From assembly GCA_038116915.1 (NCBI GenBank), contig JAYOEU010000150.1:1-11092 (forward strand): DNA of 11,092 nucleotides, in the 5' to 3' direction. Source of the stretch: JADHLJ01 sp038116915. GTDB lineage: Bacteria; Pseudomonadota; Alphaproteobacteria; Thalassobaculales; Thalassobaculaceae. How positions within the stretch are numbered: position 1 is the first letter of the stretch; every line of letters starts with the position of its first letter. Below the pieces are notes generated by a model. It saw only the letters and a list, made by a program, of their open reading frames with translations. It had not been told where the DNA came from and ran no database searches. The position numbers and the translations under genes were made by a program. Shown one piece after another: positions 1 to 5,909 of the stretch.

Positions 1-4
1 TGAA

Positions 5-220
5 TCAGATTCGTGCCTCTTTGGGAATCCCGTTAATGAGTGTACGGCCTAATATCTGGCGCCCGCGCGACAATCCGCTTTCATTTGAGGCACCTTCGAT
101 ACTTTCAGAAAGCAGTTCATCGACGCCCAAGTTCAATGTTATCGGCATTTCTCCCTTCGAGTTGATCCATGGGGAAAAAGCTCGGGATACCCTGCGAACC
201 CCGCGCCGCCAATAACCCAT
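5..220 (-). CDS. Doubtful small hypothetical protein
   Basis: This is an open frame of 71 codons ending in TGA, and I do not recognise the product. The ATG at 220 has no ribosome-binding site. An in-frame ATG at 148 is preceded by AAGGGAGAA, a purine-rich site placed rather close, and would give 47 residues beginning MPITLNLGVDELL. The shorter product looks like a small soluble, partly helical protein with no cysteine and no membrane segment. The region is AT-richer than the rest of the window. The opposite strand is also open, from the left edge to position 215, so the coding strand cannot be fixed from sequence alone. It may be a remnant, a genuine small protein, or no gene at all. Confidence 0.2.
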   Translation of the reverse strand: MGYWRRGVRRVSRAFSPWINSKGEMPITLNLGVDELLSESIEGASNESGLSRGRQILGRTLINGIPKEARI

Positions 221-306
221 TAAAAATAGAGAACTTTTAAGCTATCACTTGTCAGCCATTCCCGACCGACGCGCGGGGCGACACACGGCGAATCGGATCG
301 CGTTTC

Positions 307-783
307 CTACGGCTTGAAGGCGCGGTGCTCGACCCTGTCCCCGGTCTTGATTCCCAAGCGCGCGACCGTCCCGCCGCGCAGTTCCAGAACCGCCAGAACA
401 CGGCCGCGCGAGGAGATCGTGGTCAGCGATCCCGGCACCGCGCGCTCGGTGATCCGCGAGATCCTTCCGTCGGCGCGGATGAACAGCATGTCGAGCGGGA
501 TCAGCGTGTTCTTCATCCACATGGATTGCGGCTCCTCCTTGACGTGGAGGAACAGCATGCCGGCATCGGCGGCAAGCGACTCGCGGAACATCAGGCCGCG
601 CGCCTGCTCCTGTGGGGACTTGGCGATCTCGACGCGGAAGCTGTGGGATTTGCCGTCCGAAGTGACTATCGACAAGGGTTCGGTCGGCGCTGCCTTGGCA
701 CCGGCACTTTGCGCATTGGCGCTACAAGCGGGCAGCACGAGGACGATGAGCGCAATCAGCATCGGCAACAAGCGTCTGCTCAT
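307..783 (-). CDS. DUF192 family secreted/lipid-anchored protein
   Basis: The product has 158 residues and an export signal: MSRR, then a hydrophobic stretch at about 5-18. The signal ends in LPAC, with Cys20 a plausible lipobox cysteine; SANA before residue 25 is an alternative signal peptidase I site. The mature part, about 36-155, is a DUF192 domain. Family hallmarks are RGLMFR (62-67), the aromatic segment MWMKNTLIPLDMLFI (88-102) and the C-terminal VLELRGGTVARLGIKTGD (132-149). DUF192 is a small beta-rich fold of unknown biochemical role. The ATG at 783 was chosen because GGAGGTGA lies just upstream and the signal peptide begins there; an 18-codon extension of the frame has neither. The start overlaps the stop of the deacetylase gene as ATGA, so the two are probably translationally coupled. 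The family call is firm; the function is unknown. Confidence 0.9.
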   Translation of the reverse strand: MSRRLLPMLIALIVLVLPACSANAQSAGAKAAPTEPLSIVTSDGKSHSFRVEIAKSPQEQARGLMFRESLAADAGMLFLHVKEEPQSMWMKNTLIPLDMLFIRADGRISRITERAVPGSLTTISSRGRVLAVLELRGGTVARLGIKTGDRVEHRAFKP

Positions 784-1907
784 GGTTTTGTCACCTCCGT
801 GATCACGCTGCGGACCTCCGCGCGTACCGGACCCCAATTCGGTGGATCAAGCAAGCTCGAGAACCAGTGCTCCGGCGGATTGCGGCCACGAGAATGGTTC
901 CAATCGAGTGCCCGCAGCACCGTTTGCCCGGCAAACGGGAATACCTCGGGCGGCGCGAAACCGTTGAGCGCGGCCCAGACCAGGGTCCAGGCCCGCGCCA
1001 CAGCCCAAGGATTGTAGCCTCCCCCGCCGGTGACCAGGACCCGTGGCGCCAATCCCGCCAACTGCCCCACCGCGCGGGCGAGCGCGCCGTTGGACAGCGC
1101 CAGCTTGCTTTGCGGATCATCGGCAAGGCCGTCACAACCGGATTGGATTACCACCGCTTCCGCCTTGAACGTGGCGCCGAGCGGCAGAACAGCCTCGGAG
1201 ATCACCGCATCAAGCTCACTATCGTTGAAGCCGGCGGGAACCGGAAGATTGCGCGCCATGCCGCCGGCCCGGTCACCCCGCGCCCCGGTACCAGGCCAAC
1301 GACCCTCCTCATGGACCGAGATCGTCAGCACCCGGTCCTCGTCGTGAAAAGCGTCCTGAACCCCGTCGCCGTGATGGGCGTCGAGATCGACATAGAGCAC
1401 CCTCTCCAGGCCGCCATCGAGCATCGCCAGGATCGCCAGGACCGGATCATTGAAGAAGCAGAAACCGTAGGCCATGGCGGGCCGGCCGTGATGGGTCCCG
1501 CCGGCAAGGGAATGGATCACGCCGCGTTCCGCCGCCGCGAGGGTTCTGGCAGCATGGATACTCGCGCCGCACGCGGTCGCCGGCCGGGTAAAGATCTCCG
1601 GAAAGACAGGGTTGCCGTTACGCCCGATATTGAAGCGCTCCTTTACCGCCTCGGAAACCCTGCCGTCCCGTTCGGCCTCTTGAACCGCGGCGATATAGGC
1701 GGGCTCGTGAAACCGGCTCAGCATCTCCGCCGTTGCGATCGGGCTTTCCAGGTAATTGTCGTCGCGAAGCCAGCCGAGCGCCCGGGCGAGGTCCATCACC
1801 GGCGTCACCCGATGGATCGACAAGGGATGGCGCCGGCCATAGCGCGACGCGCGATAGATCTCACTGCCGATCATGATGGGGCGGTTCGGAAAAGCCGGTG
1901 GAAGCAT
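780..1907 (-). CDS. Class II histone deacetylase-family amidohydrolase
   Basis: This is a zinc-dependent deacylase of the arginase/HDAC fold. Bacterial members include acetylpolyamine amidohydrolases, acetoin-utilisation AcuC-like proteins and lysine deacylases. The product has 375 residues from the ATG at 1907. All active-site elements are visible: the His dyad in GGTHHG (His139, His140), the zinc ligands in YVDLDAHHGDG (Asp176, His178), the third ligand in QSGCDGLADDP (Asp259), and the transition-state tyrosine in GGGGYN (Tyr298). The N-terminal part, with IYRASRYGRRHPLSIHR, is typical of the prokaryotic class II branch. The start is uncertain: neither ATG 1907 nor ATG 1874 has a clear ribosome-binding site, and the frame stays open to 2069, across the divergent permease start. 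The 3' end overlaps the DUF192 start by 4 bp. The substrate cannot be read from sequence, and nothing nearby points to polyamine or acetoin metabolism. Family certain; start and substrate not. Confidence 0.93.
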   Translation of the reverse strand: MLPPAFPNRPIMIGSEIYRASRYGRRHPLSIHRVTPVMDLARALGWLRDDNYLESPIATAEMLSRFHEPAYIAAVQEAERDGRVSEAVKERFNIGRNGNPVFPEIFTRPATACGASIHAARTLAAAERGVIHSLAGGTHHGRPAMAYGFCFFNDPVLAILAMLDGGLERVLYVDLDAHHGDGVQDAFHDEDRVLTISVHEEGRWPGTGARGDRAGGMARNLPVPAGFNDSELDAVISEAVLPLGATFKAEAVVIQSGCDGLADDPQSKLALSNGALARAVGQLAGLAPRVLVTGGGGYNPWAVARAWTLVWAALNGFAPPEVFPFAGQTVLRALDWNHSRGRNPPEHWFSSLLDPPNWGPVRAEVRSVITEVTKP

Positions 1908-2010
1908 CGCGAAGAGGTAGCCCGGCGGGGCGGACTTGCCAAGTCCTCCGGCCACATCGATAGTCGGCGGCACGCAACCGGCCCCGCCGAGCAGAAAACG
2001 GAATGACCCG

Positions 2011-2766
2011 GTGAAATTTTTCCGTCCCCTGATGATCACGATAGGTCTTATTGCGGCCTGGCAGATCATCGTCTGGATCAGCGGCGCGCCGCACTACATC
2101 CTTCCCGACCCCCTGCGGGTTCTCGCCGCTTGGGCGGAACGAAGCGACGAGATCCTCGAACATGCCGGAATCACCCTTGCGGAAATTCTGCTCGGGCTGC
2201 TGATCGGGACCTTCATCGGGGCCGGGACGGCGCTCAGCATGGCTTACGCGCGGCAAGTACGCCGCTGGCTGCTGCCGGTGCTGGTGATCAGCCAGGCGAT
2301 CCCGGTATTCGCTCTGGCGCCGATCCTGGTGCTATGGCTCGGCTACGGCATGGCCTCGAAGGTGGCGATGGCGGCGCTGATCATCTTCTTTCCGGTCACC
2401 GCCGCGTTTCACGACGGCCTGCGCCGAACCGAACCGGCATGGATCGACAGCGCTCGGACCATGGGCTGCGACGGGCTGGCTTTGTTGTTCCGGGTGCGCA
2501 TTCCCGCCGCCCTTCCGGCCTTCGGCTCAGGCCTCCGGGTCGCCTGCGCCGTCGCTCCGATCGGCGCCGTGGTCGGCGAATGGGTCGGCTCCAGCGCCGG
2601 GCTCGGCTATCTGATGCTGCATTCCAACGCCAGGATGCAGATCGACGTGATGTTCGCCGCCCTGCTCACGCTCGCGGTGCTTGCGGTCGCCCTTTATGCC
2701 TTGGTCGACCTGGCGCTACGCCGGGCGATGCCCTGGCAGCCTGGAGAAAACCCTGAAGAGGGATAG
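2011..2766 (+). CDS. ABC transporter permease, ThiX/SsuC-like
   Basis: This is an inner-membrane permease of the binding-protein-dependent transport family, with 251 residues from the GTG at 2011. Hydrophobic segments lie at about 7-24, 55-78, 88-110, 116-134, 172-192 and 213-238. The EAA loop that contacts the ATPase is at about 148-170 (ARTMGCDGLALLFRVRIPAALP, shown in part), followed by GAVVGEWVGSSAGLGYLM. Overall it most resembles permeases proposed for the thiamine precursor HMP (ThiX group) and, more distantly, alkanesulfonate/taurine permeases SsuC/TauC. The GTG was chosen because it gives the usual family length. The frame is open upstream to a TTG at 1936, but that extension is proline-rich and unlike a permease. 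The ribosome-binding site is weak, and no TPP riboswitch is visible upstream. No ATPase or binding-protein gene adjoins it: both neighbours are on the other strand. Substrate is inferred only. Confidence 0.87.
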   Translation: MKFFRPLMITIGLIAAWQIIVWISGAPHYILPDPLRVLAAWAERSDEILEHAGITLAEILLGLLIGTFIGAGTALSMAYARQVRRWLLPVLVISQAIPVFALAPILVLWLGYGMASKVAMAALIIFFPVTAAFHDGLRRTEPAWIDSARTMGCDGLALLFRVRIPAALPAFGSGLRVACAVAPIGAVVGEWVGSSAGLGYLMLHSNARMQIDVMFAALLTLAVLAVALYALVDLALRRAMPWQPGENPEEG

Positions 2767-2800
2767 ACGAGGCTCCGGGTCTCTCCAGATCGTGGTTTTC

Positions 2801-3229
2801 CTAATTTTCGCCCGCGTCGATCGGCCGGTTAAGGGCATAGCTGATGCGTGCCCGCAGATCCTTCGCAGAAACCGGCTTCACGAGAAAACCGTCGGCGCCG
2901 AGCTGCTTGGCCTTGATGACCATCTCCCGCTCGGTGTGACCGGTCAGGAAGATCGTGGGAATACGGTCCTTCCCCTTGAAGCCTCTTGCCTTCAGACTTT
3001 CGATGAACCGCAATCCGTCGACCGGTTCCATGGCGATATCGCAGATGATTAGATCCGGTTTGGTCGCCAGGACCTCGCGCATCGCCTGCGCGCCGTCACC
3101 GACTTCGACAATGTTTCCGAAGCCGATGTTCTTCAGCATTTTCCAGATGATTTTCCGGATGACCTCCTGATCCTCGACGATCAGGACCCTTTTGCGCGCA
3201 AGATATTCCGAGGTCAGTTCCTCGACCAC
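2801..3229 (-). CDS. Stand-alone CheY-like receiver-domain response regulator
   Basis: The product has 142 residues, almost all one receiver domain with no DNA-binding or enzymatic output. The acidic pocket is Glu19-Asp20 in VLIVEDQ, the phosphoacceptor is Asp64 in LIICDIAMEPVDG, the switch threonine is Thr96 in IFLTGHT, and the conserved lysine is Lys118 in FLVKPVS. It should therefore be phosphorylatable. A GTG start at 3229 is proposed: it follows a G-rich purine run, leaves a short N-terminal tail before the first beta strand, and lies about 33 nt downstream of the start expected from the TATAAT at 3269-3274. The frame stays open to 3550, but that stretch overlaps the divergent gene and is arginine-rich and unlike protein. 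No histidine kinase is adjacent. The gene converges on the ABC permease with 34 bp between stops. Family is sure; start and partner kinase are unknown. Confidence 0.88.
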   Translation of the reverse strand: MVEELTSEYLARKRVLIVEDQEVIRKIIWKMLKNIGFGNIVEVGDGAQAMREVLATKPDLIICDIAMEPVDGLRFIESLKARGFKGKDRIPTIFLTGHTEREMVIKAKQLGADGFLVKPVSAKDLRARISYALNRPIDAGEN

Positions 3230-3268
3230 CGCGTCCCCCCCGCCGGCAAATGTCCCTCCCCGAAGAAG

Positions 3269-3297
3269 ATTATAGGCCGAACGGGAAACCCGTCCAG
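3269..3297 (-). promoter_or_regulatory. Candidate promoter of the receiver gene
   Basis: Reading the minus strand, TATAAT at 3274-3269 matches the -10 consensus perfectly, which stands out in GC-rich DNA. The -35 position 17 bp upstream reads CTGGAC and is a poor match, so an activator or an alternative spacing may be needed. Transcription would begin near 3262, giving a leader of about 33 nt to the GTG at 3229. Confidence 0.35.
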
Positions 3298-3330
3298 ACC
3301 GAAGCACGACGCTCCAACGCACCTTGAAAT

Positions 3331-3362
3331 CTTCGATCCACGAAATCGTTTCGGGATCGAGG
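3331..3362. promoter_or_regulatory. Hyphenated dyad in the divergent receiver/UXS spacer
   Basis: The left arm CGATCCACGAAA (3334-3345) pairs with TTTCGGGATCG (3349-3359), with a single bulged A and a 3-nt TCG centre. Pairing can be extended by T3333-A3360, a T-G wobble and C3331-G3362. The dyad lies about 55 bp before the UXS start and about 57 bp upstream of the receiver -10 box. It could be an operator between two divergent genes or a hairpin in the UXS leader. No factor is identifiable. Confidence 0.35.
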
Positions 3363-3416
3363 CACGAACCGGTTACAACATCCGCGTCAGGTTTTCGGCG
3401 GAAGGAGTGCCGTGGG

Positions 3417-4364
3417 ATGCGGCGGACACGCAAACGGATCATGGTGACGGGCGGCGCGGGTTTCCTCGGCTCGCATCTCTGCGACCGGCTGGTCGAGCGC
3501 GGCGATGATGTCCTGTGCGTCGACAACTTCTTCACCGGCGCCAAGGACAATGTCGCTCATCTGCTTGGCCGTTCGAATTTCGAACTGATGCGCCATGACG
3601 TGACGATGCCGCTCTATGTCGAGGTGGACGAGATCTACAACCTCGCTTGCCCCGCTTCGCCGGTGCATTACCAATACGATCCCGTACAGACCACCAAGAC
3701 CAGCGTGCACGGGGCGATCAACATGCTGGGGCTGGCCAAGCGGCTTCGCGCCAAGATCCTCCAGGCCTCAACCAGCGAGGTCTACGGCGATCCGAGCGTG
3801 CACCCCCAGACCGAGGACTATTGGGGGCATGTGAACCCGATCGGTCCCCGCGCCTGCTACGACGAGGGCAAGCGCTGCGCCGAAACCCTGTTCTTCGACT
3901 ACCGACGCCAGCACAAGCTTTCGATCAAGGTGGCGCGGATCTTCAACACCTATGGCCCACGCATGCATCCCAATGACGGGCGCGTGGTATCGAACTTCAT
4001 CATCTCGGCGCTGAAGGGTGAGCCGATCACGATCTATGGCGACGGCAAGCAGACCCGCTCCTTCTGCTATGTCGATGATCTTATCGAGGGGCTGATCCGC
4101 CTGATGGAGACGGACGACGCGGAGACCGGGCCGGTCAATCTCGGGAATCCGGCGGAGATCACGGTCCGCGAACTCGCGACCCGGATCAGCGAGCTTGCCG
4201 GCGCGAAATCCGAGGTCACGTTCCATCCGCGACCGACCGACGATCCGATGCAGCGCCGGCCCGACATCTCCAAGGCCGAGGCATTGCTGAACTGGCGCCC
4301 TGAGGTTCCTCTTGCGACCGGGCTGGAGCGCACTATCGCGTATTTCAGGCCCTTTGCGGGGTAA
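3417..4364 (+). CDS. uxs: UDP-glucuronate decarboxylase (UDP-xylose synthase)
   Basis: This extended short-chain dehydrogenase/reductase converts UDP-glucuronate to UDP-xylose and CO2 using tightly bound NAD. UDP-xylose feeds polysaccharide or glycan synthesis in the cytoplasm. The product has 315 residues, normal for bacterial UXS. The nucleotide-binding motif GGAGFLG is at 12-18. The family signature NLACPASPVHYQYDP is at 75-89. Catalytic-site residues are seen in STSEVYG (Ser120, Glu121) and YDEGK (Tyr148, Lys152), and QRRPDI (Arg280) matches the decarboxylation arginine known from ArnA. The ATG at 3417 has AAGGAG upstream at good spacing, and the fold begins 7 residues later (RIMVTGGAG). 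No glycosyltransferase or UDP-glucose dehydrogenase gene is in the window, so the end product is unknown. The gene is divergent from the receiver gene and convergent with the MFS gene. Confidence 0.93.
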   Translation: MRRTRKRIMVTGGAGFLGSHLCDRLVERGDDVLCVDNFFTGAKDNVAHLLGRSNFELMRHDVTMPLYVEVDEIYNLACPASPVHYQYDPVQTTKTSVHGAINMLGLAKRLRAKILQASTSEVYGDPSVHPQTEDYWGHVNPIGPRACYDEGKRCAETLFFDYRRQHKLSIKVARIFNTYGPRMHPNDGRVVSNFIISALKGEPITIYGDGKQTRSFCYVDDLIEGLIRLMETDDAETGPVNLGNPAEITVRELATRISELAGAKSEVTFHPRPTDDPMQRRPDISKAEALLNWRPEVPLATGLERTIAYFRPFAG

Positions 4365-4387
4365 CCGGTTTCGCGATCCCGGTCACC
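4360..4387. terminator. Weak hairpin between convergent UXS and MFS genes
   Basis: GGTAACCGG (4360-4368) pairs with CCGGTCACC (4379-4387), 8 of 9 positions, around a 10-nt loop. It spans both stop codons in the 18-bp gap between the converging genes. There is no T tract on either side, so a factor-independent terminator is only a possibility. Confidence 0.2.
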
Positions 4388-5585
4388 GCCTGACCTCGGG
4401 GATGAAAAACACGGTCGCGGCCAGCAGCACCAGACCGGTCGAGGAGACCACGGTCAACGCCAAGGGCGCGCCCACCCAGTCGGCGAGCAGACCGAGATTG
4501 AACAGCCCGATCGGCGCGCAGCCGATACAGACCGACAGCAGGCTCATCAGCCGGCTGCGCGCCTCGGGCGGGGCCAGCAGCAACACCAGTGTCGTCTGCA
4601 TCGCCCCGAACCCCGCCATGCCGAGACCTCCGAGCAGCAGGATTGAGACCGCCATCCAGTAATACGCGGCGAAGGAGAGGCAGAACACCAGGAACACAAA
4701 CACAATCGCGCCGTAGAGATAGAGCCGTTTGAACCAGGCCGGCCGCGCGAAGAAGGCGATTGCGAGGGCGCCGACGAAGGCCCCGGCGCCCTCGGATGCC
4801 GACAGCAGACCGATCAGCGCCGGCTCGACCTGGTAACGGGCGCGGCCGAGCACCGGCACCATCGAGGCATAGGGAAAGCCGAAGACGTTCAGAATGATGG
4901 TGATCAGATAGATCCCGATGAGCTCGCGCGAACCGCGAACGATGGCGAGCCCCTGCTTCAGCATGTCGAGATACGGCACCACCGCCGCCCTGGTCTTGGA
5001 CTCCTCCAGGACCAGCGAGATTCCGATCAGCACGCATCCGAGATGCGCCAGGAACGACACCAGGAACGCTCCCTCGAGCCCGACCAGGCCATAGATCACC
5101 CCCCCGGCGAACGGCCCGAACATGCGGGTGATGTTGTTGGTGGCGGAATCGAGCGAAACCCCGGTTCCCAGCCGCTCCGGCCCCGCGAACTCGCCGAGCA
5201 GGGTGCGCCGGACCGGGAAATCCAGGCACCAGCAACTGCCGTTGATGAACACCCCGATGGCAATGTGCCAGATCTCGATCACATCGAGATACGCGAGCAG
5301 ACCCATGGTTCCCGAGGACAGGGTCATGACCGAGAAACCGGCGATCAGCAGATATTTGCGGTTGGTGCGCTCGGCGATCGGGCCGATGAAGGTACCGAAC
5401 AGGGCCAGCGGCGCCTGCCGGGCGATGGTCATGACCGCGACCAGCAGCGCCGAACCGGTGACCTCGAATACGAAGATGCCGATGGCCAGCAATTCCAGCC
5501 AGCGCATGGTGTTCCCGAACAGCCCGACGGCCCAAACCCTGAGGAAACCCGGATCACGCAGCACGCTGAAAGGAGAGGAAGCCAC
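4383..5585 (-). CDS. MFS transporter, EntS-like exporter family
   Basis: This is a major facilitator superfamily membrane protein of 400 residues with about a dozen hydrophobic segments. It most resembles the MFS_3/EntS exporter group, which includes the enterobactin exporter and many uncharacterised efflux proteins. Seen in the sequence: an N-terminal FSVLRDPGFLRVWAVGLFGN like the family's opening; motif A, GPIAERTNRKYLL, in the loop at 68-80; and the late-loop signature PPEARSRLMSLLSV at about 339-352. The start is a GTG at 5585. It has no good ribosome-binding site but gives the usual N-terminus, and a second in-frame GTG lies 7 codons later. There is no siderophore biosynthesis gene, antibiotic gene or local regulator nearby, so the substrate is open. 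The gene is tail to tail with UXS, 18 bp apart. Codon use resembles its neighbours. Confidence 0.88.
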   Translation of the reverse strand: MASSPFSVLRDPGFLRVWAVGLFGNTMRWLELLAIGIFVFEVTGSALLVAVMTIARQAPLALFGTFIGPIAERTNRKYLLIAGFSVMTLSSGTMGLLAYLDVIEIWHIAIGVFINGSCWCLDFPVRRTLLGEFAGPERLGTGVSLDSATNNITRMFGPFAGGVIYGLVGLEGAFLVSFLAHLGCVLIGISLVLEESKTRAAVVPYLDMLKQGLAIVRGSRELIGIYLITIILNVFGFPYASMVPVLGRARYQVEPALIGLLSASEGAGAFVGALAIAFFARPAWFKRLYLYGAIVFVFLVFCLSFAAYYWMAVSILLLGGLGMAGFGAMQTTLVLLLAPPEARSRLMSLLSVCIGCAPIGLFNLGLLADWVGAPLALTVVSSTGLVLLAATVFFIPEVRR

Positions 5586-5909
5586 GGTTATACTCGCGCC
5601 TTTTCGTGCCGGTAGGGAAGGTTATGCCCGGAAAGCGGGCGGGTTCATCATTTCAGCAAAATCAGGGCATGCCATTGGCTTATACTAAGGTGCGATATTG
5701 TCGACTTTCGCTATGTCTTTAATGGACCGTCGCCCTGGCGAAGGCCAGGGCTCGTGGCGAGACAGGAACCGCCGGCAAACATCTCACACTTTCGGACGTT
5801 AGCGGGAAACGAGCGGGAGCGGCAAGAGCCCTGGCCTTCGCCAGGGCGACGGCAAGATCGATGCGTCGAAATCCCATTGCGGTTCGATCCATCGTAAACC
5901 GGGATTGCC
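5586..5909. other. 324-bp intergenic region upstream of the MFS gene
   Basis: I see no gene here. The right half carries the inverted-repeat element at 5727-5852. The left half has a small GCCCG/CGGGC hairpin near 5623-5640 and a TATAAG on the minus strand at 5684-5679. TATAAG is a possible -10 box for the MFS gene, with TCGACA 14 bp upstream, which is short spacing. It overlaps a TATACT on the plus strand. No gene is attached to the plus-strand signal. Confidence 0.5.
5727..5852. repeat. Paired REP-like element, 27-bp perfect inverted repeat
   Basis: The arm at 5727-5753 is an exact reverse complement of 5826-5852, separated by 72 nt. Weaker pairing extends a few bases inward (CTCGTGGCG against CTCTTGCCG read back). 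Each arm is itself a hairpin: GCCCTGGC-GAAG-GCCAGGGC, an 8-bp perfect stem with a tetraloop, preceded by GTCG. A head tetranucleotide plus a GC-rich hairpin in head-to-head pairs is the layout of REP/BIME-type elements. The element lies 57 bp after the stop of the DctM-like gene, so it could also protect or end that mRNA, although no T run follows. Confidence 0.7.

Noticed and set aside
867..2006. A long plus-strand frame opposite the HDAC gene
   Set aside because: It is antisense to a gene with a complete catalytic site and has an arginine-rich product typical of high-GC shadow frames.
1908..2010. TPP riboswitch or other leader before the ThiX-like permease
   Set aside because: The spacer is only about 100 bp, and I could not find the conserved thi-box core.
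2011..3229. A permease plus receiver signalling-transport system
   Set aside because: The genes converge on opposite strands and share no promoter, so adjacency alone is not evidence of joint function.
4345..5535. A 396-codon minus-strand frame inside the MFS gene
   Set aside because: It is a frame-shifted shadow of the membrane protein gene. The product is rich in Arg, Gly and His with no family motifs, while the other frame reads a clear transporter.
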